This document shows, piece after piece, positions 29,001 to 38,350 of a stretch of DNA of 64,000 nucleotides. Below the pieces are notes generated by a model. It had not been told where the DNA came from and searched no databases. It saw only the letters and a program-made list of their open reading frames with translations. Position 1 is the first letter of the stretch. Every line of letters starts with the position of its first letter. The stretch is from positions 2,418,501-2,482,500 of the forward strand of contig CM061097.1 of assembly GCA_030770545.1 (NCBI GenBank). The letters are read 5' to 3'. Source of the stretch: Macropodus opercularis (lineage: Eukaryota > Chordata > Actinopteri > Anabantiformes > Osphronemidae). A program made the position numbers and the translations under genes.

Positions 29001-29298
29001 TGAAACAGTCAGTCAATTAGCTGACATGAACGTGGTCCGTTCACCTTTGACCTTTGGAACTAACGTGCTAGCACATCTCATTGGATGTATTACATGCTGA
29101 TCTGTACATGGCTAATAAAACGCCCTCAGAGCAGATCCAGACCTCAGCCAAGGCTTCACTGTCCTGGTTCTGGTCCTGCACCATAGCTGTAACAAGGAAC
29201 ACATGCTCTAGCAACCAAGAGCCATTCGGATGAATAAAAGCAGCAATTCCCTGCTCTTTAAAATGTTGTACATAGTCATCATAAACAAGCACAGAACA

Positions 29299-29324
29299 TC
29301 ATTCATTCATTCATTCATTCATCA
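29299..29324. repeat. (CATT)n microsatellite
   Basis: Five to six CATT units, immediately next to the motif CCAGCAGATGGCGC (minus strand, 29337-29350). Confidence 0.85.
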
Positions 29325-29336
29325 CGCTGTCTTTTA

Positions 29337-29350
29337 GCGCCATCTGCTGG
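29337..29350 (-). promoter_or_regulatory. CTCF-like motif, left copy of an inverted pair
   Basis: On the minus strand the sequence reads CCAGCAGATGGCGCTAAA (extending to 29333). It resembles the weaker CTCF half-consensus and is identical over 18 bp to the plus strand at 49269-49286. Confidence 0.35.
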
Positions 29351-29528
29351 TACAAACTGTCCTTCAGCACATTGGTTTGAACTGTAGTACAACCTGTTGC
29401 TATAGCACAAGCTATGTCGTCATCTTTATCACAGTATCATTGTTGTTGTCGGTATAGAAGTAGTATTATTATGCTATTAACCTCGACTCCACTTTGCCTT
29501 GACGCTTATGGTAATTGCTGCTGTCCAA

Positions 29529-29544
29529 CCACCAGGGGGCAGTG
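29529..29544 (+). promoter_or_regulatory. Strong CTCF-like binding site
   Basis: CCACCAGGGGGCAGTG is a full match to the vertebrate CTCF core consensus. It lies between tmem167a and the piggyBac/arrestin block, a natural place for an insulator. Binding is inferred from the motif. Confidence 0.6.
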
Positions 29545-31995
29545 TGCCACTACCGGCTACAGGGAGGAGGCCTCCAGGTGAGCGCCTGTCAAGGTCAGCG
29601 TTGCACTTCTGACTGTGTGGGCAGGTGACGGGGTTCAGTAAATGTACATGAAGCCAGAGCAGAGGAGCAGTTCCTGGCTGCAGACGCGACCACAGAGAGG
29701 TTTTGCAAACGTCTCAGCGAGGAGCGACGAGAAAAATGCATATTAGTTTATTTGAAATCAGTTTATTCAGTTATGTGAGTGTAGCGTAATTATTCTCCTT
29801 GAAAGAATCGCTCACATCAAACATTCTGCTCATAATTTGCCTTCTTCATTCCACTCACATCAGCAGAGAGTACAGATGCCGATGGCAGTGGAAGAAGACA
29901 TCACTATTAATAAGCAGCTCACCGACACAGGCGCAGCGCACACGGTGGCAGAGAGCGACGGAGACGGGTTAGTCTGGCTGAGGCAGCATCTGCAGCGGTT
30001 GCACCATTCGTTCACATGCTGGCAGACGCACACACTCGCAGGATCCGTCTCTGAACTCATCCATGAGAAAAGGATCTGAGCTGTGGAGGAGCTGAGTTCG
30101 CCGCACAGACACACGTACACACTGAACGCCTGAGCCCCCATTGGTCGGCGTCTCTCCACCCCACCACGGGAGTCTCTGAGGGGTCTGCTGCAGTGCTCTG
30201 CTCCAGGGGCCTGGAAACGCTGGAGCGAGCCGTTTTTTCCCCCTTACTTCTATTTTTGGGCTGGATATCGAAGATCCACTGCCTCCCCTCATTTTCCAGA
30301 GTTTTTCAACATACTGGTTCCCAGTGTGCACTGCCTGTACGGCTCCAACCCCTGCTCTGCAGACACAAAGCAGCAGCGAGGCCTGCGAGCAACGAGAGGC
30401 AACACGATACTGCAGAGACAACAAGAATCTGTGCAATAAGCTGGCGAGGAAGGACGCGTAAATCGCTCCTCTGCTGCAGGGCCCAGGAGCAGCAACCCAG
30501 AGCTCAGCCAGCCATGTAGACTCAGGCCACAGCTGAAAGAATTTGGACAGGACCCTCCATGCAGCCCATCCCCCCATACGGGAAGACATGATTTAGCTAG
30601 TCCACTCCCAAGCAGGGAAGGAATCCACAACCAGGGTTCTGCTGCTTTTAGGGCAAATCCAAAGGTCCAGCTCACGTCATTAGCGTTTAGTTGTAGGAGA
30701 AATGATCCAGTGTGCTGTTTATAAGCGGTTAATCTGTGACGAGGCAACAGATAATAAATCAAATTACACTGAGATAATATGTGGTGGCACAAAAAAATGA
30801 CATTTAAATGATGTCCTAGATTTGAACCCTGCATCTACTACCTTGTCTCCCATCACATATGACCTGGGCTATTTAGAGCTCCCTCTACATATCGCAGGGG
30901 TGTTACACCTGAGGGAGACACTGCAAAACAGAGCCAGGGCACCACTGCTGGGTTGTTTACTCTGCCGGTAAATCCTGAGCACACGCACGACGGCGGATCA
31001 GAAGCAGGACACACGTGTGAGACTGTAATGTGCATAACTGAGGACATCTTGGGGCCTGCTATTGTAATACGTTATTTACAGAATAACAACTTCAGAAATT
31101 AAGATTTAGTTTCGCATTAGTTGTTGCTGCATATTGTAGGGCAGCAGGCACAAACTGGAAGGGATCAATCAGTCTCATCAGCATCAGGGAGACTTCTTCA
31201 ACCTCAGTCCTGGAGTAAAACACAGGAGTATCTGCCCACATTCATAAAATAGAGGGAGGTCCCTAATTCCACAATAGCCTATAGGGCTTCGGATTCATGT
31301 AGGAACCTGTCAGAAGGAAGAAGCATGTTTATGAATGAACAAGCTACTTCTCTGCCCGAGTTCAGTGTAGAGTGTGTTCAGCAAGCGGGTGAATGAGGAG
31401 CCCTATGGGATGCGGGAGCATCACTGTGCCACAGTCAATGCCGTGTGCGTTTTCCTTTGACAGAAAAAACTCCAATAAACTTCAATAAGACATATTTGTG
31501 TTACTTTGGCTGTTTTTTGAGTTGTCTGACTCCAGCTGCATTTGGGAAGTTTCCACTTTCCCAGTTGATTGACAGTGTTTGTTTTGTGATGTTTGGATGT
31601 GACTTCTCTATCTGTGCGGCCTCAGAGGTGGCTATTCGGCTTATTGATAGTGCTGAATGCCAGCGGGCATTAGAACAGCAAGCGGCCATCTGCCAGCCTA
31701 GCGAACTAGCAACCCCACCAGCTGCAGTCGCAAAACGCCCTACAAAGCAGGACATGCATGCAGCTTCTGACGTCTGCGGCCACACTGCGCTACAAAGCCC
31801 AGAAAAGCCAGGAGCGGAAACAATGAGAATCAAGCTTATAGACGCCGCATAGGTCCGCGACCAGCAAGTTTTTCAGAAGAGCCTGCCGTTAAGTGCACAT
31901 CAGCTCATTTCGGATGACCGGTGTGTATGGTTGTTTTTTCACGGTGAAAAAATATACATAAAAAGACTCATGCACGGGCACTTTAATACCCCGAC

Positions 31996-34050
31996 ATGGC
32001 GACGGCAAGAAACGGGAGAGAGCTTTTTACTATTTTGGAAACGAGCGCGGACACAGAAAGTGGCTCAGCGTGCGACAGCCAAGACTCTCCGCTTAATCTT
32101 TCAGCCGATGTGAAGTGGTTTGAAATTCCGTACAGAAAGCCCGACTCGGACGACGAAGACGGAGACGGAGAGCGGGAGGAGGAGGAGGAGGACGGCGAGG
32201 GGGAGAATGGATTCACGAGCACAGCAGCAGCAGCCACGGCGGCGGCGGCGGCGGCGGAGCCTGCAGACGCGGGCAGCTTCATCGCGGGAGGAGGCTGCAA
32301 CATAATTTTGGTGACTGGTAGTAATGGGGTCGCGCACGACGAGGAGGACTACGCAGAGGACTGTTATTACTCTGCGTCCACCAACTGCTCCGACGCCACC
32401 TCGAACGACTCGGATATTGATTTCTCGGATTTGGAGGAGGAGGAGCGCAGGAGTTTTTTCGTCTTTGAGGATGACCTGGACGAGGACTGCTCTTCTCCCG
32501 TCTTCTGGGGCGAACCTGACCAGGTGATTTCAATCGAACCGTTCTCCGCTGTCAGTGGCCCTCAGCACTCGCTGGGGGACGATGCTGATACCCGTGACTA
32601 TTTCCGGATACTCTTCCCAGATTCTCTCTTTGAACACATGGTAGAACAAACAAACAATTACGCCCTCTATCGGCAAAGGAGGAGCGGAAAGTCAGACCCC
32701 CACTGGCACCCCACCGATGTCAGGGAGATGAAGGCGTATGTGGGTCTGAACATTCTGATGGGCATCAACCAGCTTCCAGACACTGGCATGTACTGGGCCA
32801 GTGACATTTTCATAGGCAATGCAGGCTTTAAAAAAACGATGACGGCCAGGCGCTTTGAGAAACTCACCCAGTATCTGCAGCTGTGCGACCGTGAGTCTGA
32901 GCCTGCGCGTGGGGAGCGCGGCTACGACGGCCTCTTCAAAATCAGGCCTCTCCTTGATGTGGTGGAGAACACCATGTGGGACGCGTACACGCCCAACCGC
33001 TGTTTGACCATAGACAAGTGCGCCATTGTCACGAAAGGACGTTTCTCCCCGACGCAGTACATGCCCTCCAAGCCCCTGAGGAAGGGGCTGACAGTGTGGA
33101 TGCTTTGTGACTCACGCTCAGGCTACTGCCACCGGGCCAATATCTTCGTAGGCAAGCCGAGCGAGGACGAGGCAGCCGCTTCCCTGGGCTACAGGGTTGT
33201 AACCTCCCTGGTGCGCGGCCTTGAGGGTCAGTACCACCATCTCTTCATGGACAGCTTCTTCACCTCAGTGCCGCTGCTCCAGAGGCTGCTGAGGGATGGA
33301 CTGTACGCGTGCGGGCCCACCCAACCAGGGCGGAAAGGTTACCCAGAGGTCCTGCGCCCTCGCAACGTGGGCAAGCTGTGCCAGGGCGAGTTTTACCAGT
33401 GCCAGCGTGGCAACCTGGTTGCTACGGTGACGCGGGACGTCAAGGTGGTCAGCTGCCTCTCCACCAACTCTGCTCCGGGCATCGTTGGTATCAGTCCAGG
33501 CCGACAGCAGCGTGACACCGATGGGGAGGGGGAGAGCGACAGCATGGACAGCCCCAGCTTGAGTTTCGGCGTACCGCGACCCCTGCCCCTGCTGTTATAC
33601 CAGGAGAACATGAGGGGGGTGGACCTGTGTGACCAGCTGAGGGAATGCTACCAGGTCGGCAGGCCCTGTAAGAAATGGTGGCGCTACTTCCTGTGGTTCT
33701 ATGTGAATCTGTGCATCGTCAACGCCTACATCATCTTGAGGGAGAGCCGAGGCGGCACGCCACCAGCGGGCTTCAACGGCAAGCAGTTCACCCAGCGCCA
33801 CTTCCGGGTGCGTCTGGCACAGCAGCTGATCGGAGACTACCAGGGGGCGAGGGGCATGGAGCGGGCGGCGAGGAAGAGGCACGCAGATTCACCCATAGAG
33901 TACGGACACCGGCTGGAGCGCATGTCGGAGCGCTCCCGACGCTGCAGGAACTGCACCAACAAGGGCCTGCGACACGAGAGCGTGTTCGGCTGCAAGATAT
34001 GCAATGTCCACCTATGCAGGGGAGGCTGCTTCTCTGAGTTTCATAAATGA
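31996..34050 (+). CDS. piggyBac transposase-derived protein (PGBD4-like), intact
   Basis: Single-exon 684-aa protein of the piggyBac DDE transposase family. Residues 1-195 are a low-complexity leader: an acidic block (about 51-70), a polyalanine tract (77-87) and a second acidic region (about 115-165). The transposase domain runs from about 198 to 615. The catalytic acidic residues are present: D340 in LTIDK, D419 in LFMDSFFTS, and D543 with D546 in RGVDLCDQ. Residues 650-683 form the cysteine-rich zinc-binding domain of the family (C650, C653, C666, C669, C674, C678, H683). The start has a strong context (gacATGG). The gene is far more GC-rich than its surroundings. No TTAA-flanked terminal inverted repeats were found by eye. 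It could be a recent transposon whose ends I missed, or a domesticated gene; the data do not decide. Confidence 0.93.
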   Translation: MATARNGRELFTILETSADTESGSACDSQDSPLNLSADVKWFEIPYRKPDSDDEDGDGEREEEEEDGEGENGFTSTAAAATAAAAAAEPADAGSFIAGGGCNIILVTGSNGVAHDEEDYAEDCYYSASTNCSDATSNDSDIDFSDLEEEERRSFFVFEDDLDEDCSSPVFWGEPDQVISIEPFSAVSGPQHSLGDDADTRDYFRILFPDSLFEHMVEQTNNYALYRQRRSGKSDPHWHPTDVREMKAYVGLNILMGINQLPDTGMYWASDIFIGNAGFKKTMTARRFEKLTQYLQLCDRESEPARGERGYDGLFKIRPLLDVVENTMWDAYTPNRCLTIDKCAIVTKGRFSPTQYMPSKPLRKGLTVWMLCDSRSGYCHRANIFVGKPSEDEAAASLGYRVVTSLVRGLEGQYHHLFMDSFFTSVPLLQRLLRDGLYACGPTQPGRKGYPEVLRPRNVGKLCQGEFYQCQRGNLVATVTRDVKVVSCLSTNSAPGIVGISPGRQQRDTDGEGESDSMDSPSLSFGVPRPLPLLLYQENMRGVDLCDQLRECYQVGRPCKKWWRYFLWFYVNLCIVNAYIILRESRGGTPPAGFNGKQFTQRHFRVRLAQQLIGDYQGARGMERAARKRHADSPIEYGHRLERMSERSRRCRNCTNKGLRHESVFGCKICNVHLCRGGCFSEFHK
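32222..32260 (+). repeat. GCA/GCG trinucleotide repeat encoding polyalanine
   Basis: A run of GCA, GCC and six GCG codons within the piggyBac-like gene encodes the alanine tract at residues 77-87, interrupted by one threonine. Such tracts often vary in length between individuals. Confidence 0.85.
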
Positions 34051-34365
34051 GACTGAACTGGTTTTGCTTTTATATCCTTTGTGTAATCCAGTGTTTTGCG
34101 TCAAGGGTTTTTTTTAAACAGAAAACAATTTGTAATTCCAAAGGCTGCCACTGCAAGTGCACAATGTAGTCCCACACTTTATGTAGAGCTAGTTTTAGAT
34201 TAGAAGTATTATTGCACGTAAAATAGAGAAGACAAACAAAGAAACCGTAGGTTATTTGAATTAGTGTAGAATGTTTGGGCAACACGCCTTCTGTAACACT
34301 GACTGAATTGCCTTGTGTCACTTTTTTATACGTTTAAAGTGCGTTGAGGATTTTATATGAGAAAG

Positions 34366-34371
34366 AATAAA
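34366..34371 (+). promoter_or_regulatory. Polyadenylation signal AATAAA
   Basis: Canonical AATAAA 316 bp after the stop of the piggyBac-like gene. A second AATAAA follows at 34444-34449, so two 3' ends are possible. Confidence 0.6.
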
Positions 34372-35266
34372 TACAACTTTTCTGCACTTACAACAGATCA
34401 GAAAATGTTTACTATTAAAAGTTTATCTCTCTCTTTTTTCCAAAATAAAGTTTCATTATGATGAATTTCTCTCAAGTCACTCTTTGGTTTTTGTGTTATG
34501 AAAGGACCGAGATCAGCAAACCTAATATTATTAGGGAAAAATAATGTGGGCATTAAATAAATTCATGCTCAGATCGTGTCTTCTGGTGGCTTCTGGTGCT
34601 TTGCATGTGTCTCTGGGCGTTCAAGGGGACACAGCTTGGAGCAATTAGTGAGTAGAACAAGCCCCTCAGTTCTCTACAGCCAACAGACCTAGTGATGCCA
34701 TTTCTTTCTCCAACCACACTGCACACGCGGAGCCATCTGTGGCCCTATTACACTGAGTCCAAACCCAAAAAGTGGTCCTTGTCTCTGACATGATTGCAAA
34801 TAGAAGAACGGTGGCAGAAACACACACTTTTGGGAAAAAAGGATTCTTCGTGATAGACTCATAAGAGAAAAGTTGAAGATGTTCATTTGTAATAATAAGA
34901 ATCTGAACAAAAATGTATTTCAGTTGCTCCTGCTATGAATGATAGTTTAAATGTACTGCTAGCATAGCGTGGTGAGCTTTGCTGCACGCTGCAGCCCACA
35001 GTTAGGCCATTTCAGCCGGTCAGACTAGCTGTCTCCAGTGTCTCTCTCTGAAGTCTCCCTCCTCTCTCTCCCTCTCTGAGCGCCACCATCTCTGTCGGTC
35101 TCCCTCCTCGGGCTCTGCTGCACCATCCTACACATTCACATACACACACACCCTCCCTCTCCCTCAGTCTGCTCGCTCTGTTCCTCTCCCTCAGACGTTC
35201 CCCAGCTGGGAGAGGGTTAGTCGACTGGACGCCCATCCTGCTGATCTGTGGGAGCCCCTGTGGGGA

Positions 35267-35336
35267 GTTACTATGGCAACCGCGGCCGATGAAGACAGGG
35301 AGTTGCCTGCAGGCCCCGCATGGTTGTCATGGTAGT
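35267..35336 (+). promoter_or_regulatory. Pair of RFX X-box-like sites
   Basis: GTTACTATGGCAAC at 35267-35280 fits the RFX X-box (GTNRCC/T-ATGG-YRAC). A second, weaker match, GTTGTCATGGTAGT, lies at 35323-35336. The two are 42 bp apart in a CpG-containing segment. Confidence 0.4.
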
Positions 35337-36529
35337 CGCTCTGGCTACGGAGGTGGGAGGTGCCAGAGGCCACGCCTCCCTACCCCTTCTCCAAAACCAG
35401 GCAAGGCTGTTGCGTGCGTGTGGGTGTGTGTGTGTGGGGAGCTGGCTGGCTGCACACTGTAGATGGAGCCAGGCTGGTTACCAGGCAGGCTCCAAGACGA
35501 CTGCTTCCAATAATGAACCAAAGTGCTGCTCTGGAGTCGTCTTCAAGCAGGTGTAGGATTCTGGTATTGGAGAGATCTGTCACATCGCGTCCTACATCTC
35601 TCCAAACTAAAGTTCCTTCCTTCCTACTTCCTATTTATTGACGCCCATAACGGCTGTTTTGCAGAAATAGTGCAGGTGTAGGAGGACGGATTAGCTAAAT
35701 TTGTACCGTGTTGCACAGCAAATGTCTGATCTGTTCTATTCAACCTATCGGTGATTTTCACCGGTGATTTGACCTTTCGTTTGAATGCAATGTGTTTCTA
35801 GTCACATATGATACAGAACAGCGTTAACAGCAACAGAGGTGAAGATGAATATGCCTTCAGGTTTCCACTTCCAGCATGGACAGCTGAGAAGCGCCAGATC
35901 TTTGCTTGTGACTTTTGTGAGCGAGACATTGTCGTATTTCGTCTGAACATGACTTGTGCTGAGTCAGAACCAAAAGCTCTTCCCCCTCTTTTTCTCATGG
36001 TAGGTGGGAGTGATGTGCATTTGTGTCACAACAGCTCGATCTAATGTTTCCAGGATGTATCCCGACCATTAAACGTTCACTTCTCAACACGTTTCCCCTC
36101 CTGGGCAGGGAAAGGTCCCTCAATGACTGTCAAGAGCACGGGCCTGGTTTCACTTAAGACCGGCTGGCTGGGCAACACATGTCTTGTTCGAATCGTGAAT
36201 GTGCCTTTGTTCAGTACTTTACTCTGTTGCAAACCGAGTCCACAGGCAAGGATGAGCGTGAGAAGCCCCTAACATCGGATTCTCAGCTACTACAGATTCA
36301 TTGTTTGAGTCTCTGCTGCAGAGTAGCAACGTTCATTAGTGGCAGCCGTGATTGTGGAGGCAATGACAGACTTAAAGGCAATGACTTTCAATAATTAGTT
36401 GTAGTTCACCACTAAAATCCAAATATCACAGAGTTGAAGTGATGCTGCGGGTGGTCACACAAATACAGTGAGTAAATTCGCAGACGCTAAAACACGTGAC
36501 ACCGTTGTGAAGCTGATCTGAGACGTCCT

Positions 36530-38350
36530 TTAGCCAGGCAGCTTCTTGAACCAGATGGATCTCCTTGGCCTGTGTTGTTGCTGTGAGTGTGGTGAACCCA
36601 GCAGTACGACCAGAGGGAGCCTGATCTCTGGCTCTCTTGTCAGAGTGACCTGTCAAGAAACACAAAAGTTAACGCTCACTAGACACCACAATAGAAACAT
36701 ACACAATTATTCTTTATATACCCTATATGTCATGATAAATAGCATATGAACAACACTAACGTCTACCTTTCCCAGTACAGGCAGGTTGGGACGTAACGTT
36801 TCCTACAGGCCTCCTCATCAGTGTGTGGGCTGCCTGGCTGCCCCTCCTCTCTATCCCTGTCTACCTCCTACAGCCACTGTGTGGTGCTGTGCATCAGTGG
36901 AACCGTTCAACAACCCTGAAGTTAACACAAGTTTCTCACTTCGCATCAGCTTTGATCAGTTTGCGGGGAATGGAAACTAAACAGTATCTCTCATGTTTAC
37001 TGAAAGCGTATGAGAAAGAACCAGGTTGTGCGGACTGAGCTGCATGAACAAGCTTCGGATGTTCATATGTATGTAGGCGTCAGTATAGAAACAGCGTGAG
37101 CACCTTGAGTCTGTACTCAAGGCTCATCATGGTGCAGTTGAAGAAGGTCGGTGAGAGCTGTGGAGGGATGCTGAGCACTCTGGTGACAGCATGACTGGTG
37201 CCAGCCGGAACCGAGTCCCCTGTTGCAAAGAGGATGTCGTTCGTGTGCACGATCCTCTTCGACTGGGCAACAAACGTCTGCTTCTCACACAGGTACAGTT
37301 TGGGTGTTACTGCGCATGCGGAGTTATTGAGCACTTCCACAGAGACTCCCACCGCCTCACCTGTTCACATGAAGATACAGAAAACACGTCAGTGTTTCAA
37401 AAGGTCATTCAGGTCAGTACCTCAGCTCTTTGAGGCATCGCTTTACCTTGTTTCACCCCCATTTTTTCAGAAGTAACGTTCGTAGTGACTGTCCCAGGGC
37501 CAAGGAATGAAATCCTGCTCGCACACTGTTGCTCCTATCAGATAAAAATGTAGTCTGGAGTCAGGACGTCAAAACTCTAAACTGAGCAGCTGTTAGCTCA
37601 TAGTTTACAATTAATAATTCTACAAAATTAGTGGAACGTGAAGCAAAACAACTAATCAAAATGTAACAGTTAAAGAAAGTCACACCTTAAGTCCAATGAT
37701 GATCATTTCTGATCTGGAGGCAAACGGGAACTCAGACCTGGTCACAAACGGGAGCTCGGTTTTGGTTTTGTGAATGCGCCAGATTGACAGAGTCAGCTGC
37801 GCTCGCAGACTGTACGTAATCCTGCCCCATTTGCCCTGATAAGACGATGGCATGTCCCTGGAAGAAATAAATACACCTCTGGTAAACTAGAGTTTGGGAT
37901 ACGTAAGTAAACATATAAGTAACATTAGGTGGATCAGAACACGCACACATTGGGAATCACAAAGCTGAACGGATACACGTTTCTTCCAGGGCGGATGATT
38001 TCTGAACCTTATGAAAGGAGACAATTCAGTGTTAAACAAACCACCTGGTCACCACCTGGTTTGCAGTAAATAAAATACACAACCTACTAACCGTCCCCTT
38101 TGTTTTTGTCCTGGAGAATAATATGTTCAAAGTTAAAATACTTCTTCTTGTCGCTGTGGAGCACCGTGGTTTGTCCTTGCTGATCGTGCCAGGTCACCTT
38201 TGCTTTTCCTTTAGCTTTGACCAAAAAGCACTGCACCTTGGTCTCCTTGCTGGTCACCACAGTCACTCTTCCAGCGAGAACATCCCCAGGTGAGAAGGTG
38301 CCTCGCTCCTTCACTTTGTCGTACTCTAAAGACAGATGTTTCACAGTCAT
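36530..38350 (-). CDS. Alpha-arrestin gene A (ARRDC3-like), no PPxY tail
   Basis: Six coding exons, right to left: 38092-38350, 37947-38007, 37686-37857, 37447-37534, 37104-37360 and 36530-36649; all GT-AG and in phase, 318 aa. The first three exons give an arrestin N domain (start MTVKHLSLEYDKVKERGTF; PGRNVYPFSF; DMPSSYQGKWGRITYSLRAQL). Exons 4 and 5 give the C domain (for example KLYLCEKQTF and NCTMMSLEYRLK). The short last exon carries the conserved strand EPEIRLPLVVLL, then a basic tail ending FKKLPG, with no PPxY motif. Alpha-arrestins normally link membrane cargo to NEDD4-type ubiquitin ligases through PPxY, so this copy may have lost or changed that role. Exon sizes match genes B to D (exon 5 is 257 bp in all). 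An in-frame upstream ATG at 38386 is an alternative start. Confidence 0.9.

Larger units (their letters stand above)
20095..31995. other. Gene-poor interval between tmem167a and the piggyBac-like gene
   Basis: The left end is probably the tmem167a 3' untranslated region, with an ATTAAA at 20614-20619 as a candidate polyadenylation signal. No protein family was recognised in 11.9 kb. Longer open frames occur on both strands at 30.0-30.8 kb in a GC-richer stretch, and one at 31445-31852 upstream of the transposase gene; none resembles a known protein. CTCF-like motifs occur at 29337-29350 and 29529-29544. Confidence 0.5.
34051..36529. other. Interval between the piggyBac-like gene and arrestin gene A
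   Basis: After the 3' untranslated region of the piggyBac-like gene no coding family is recognised. A pyrimidine-rich stretch at 35.03-35.2 kb leads into a CpG-containing segment with two RFX X-box-like sites (35267 and 35323), which looks like a promoter or enhancer without an assigned gene. Confidence 0.45.

Noticed and set aside
29068..29292. 74-codon minus-strand frame (YDDYVQHFKEQGIAAF)
   Set aside because: Looks protein-like but has no recognised relative, no splice sites in phase that I could connect, and sits beside a microsatellite.
31445..31852. 135-codon plus-strand frame just upstream of the piggyBac-like gene
   Set aside because: No conserved domain or transposase similarity and no clear start context. 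Could be an upstream frame in a leader, but nothing supports it.
31880..34430. TTAA sites near the piggyBac-like gene (for example 31888 and 31982) as transposon ends
   Set aside because: No matching inverted sequence beginning CCC or similar was found next to TTAA on the other side.
36185..36200. GTTCGAATCGTG as a tRNA B box
   Set aside because: No A box or foldable cloverleaf around it; no tRNA gene is supported in the window.
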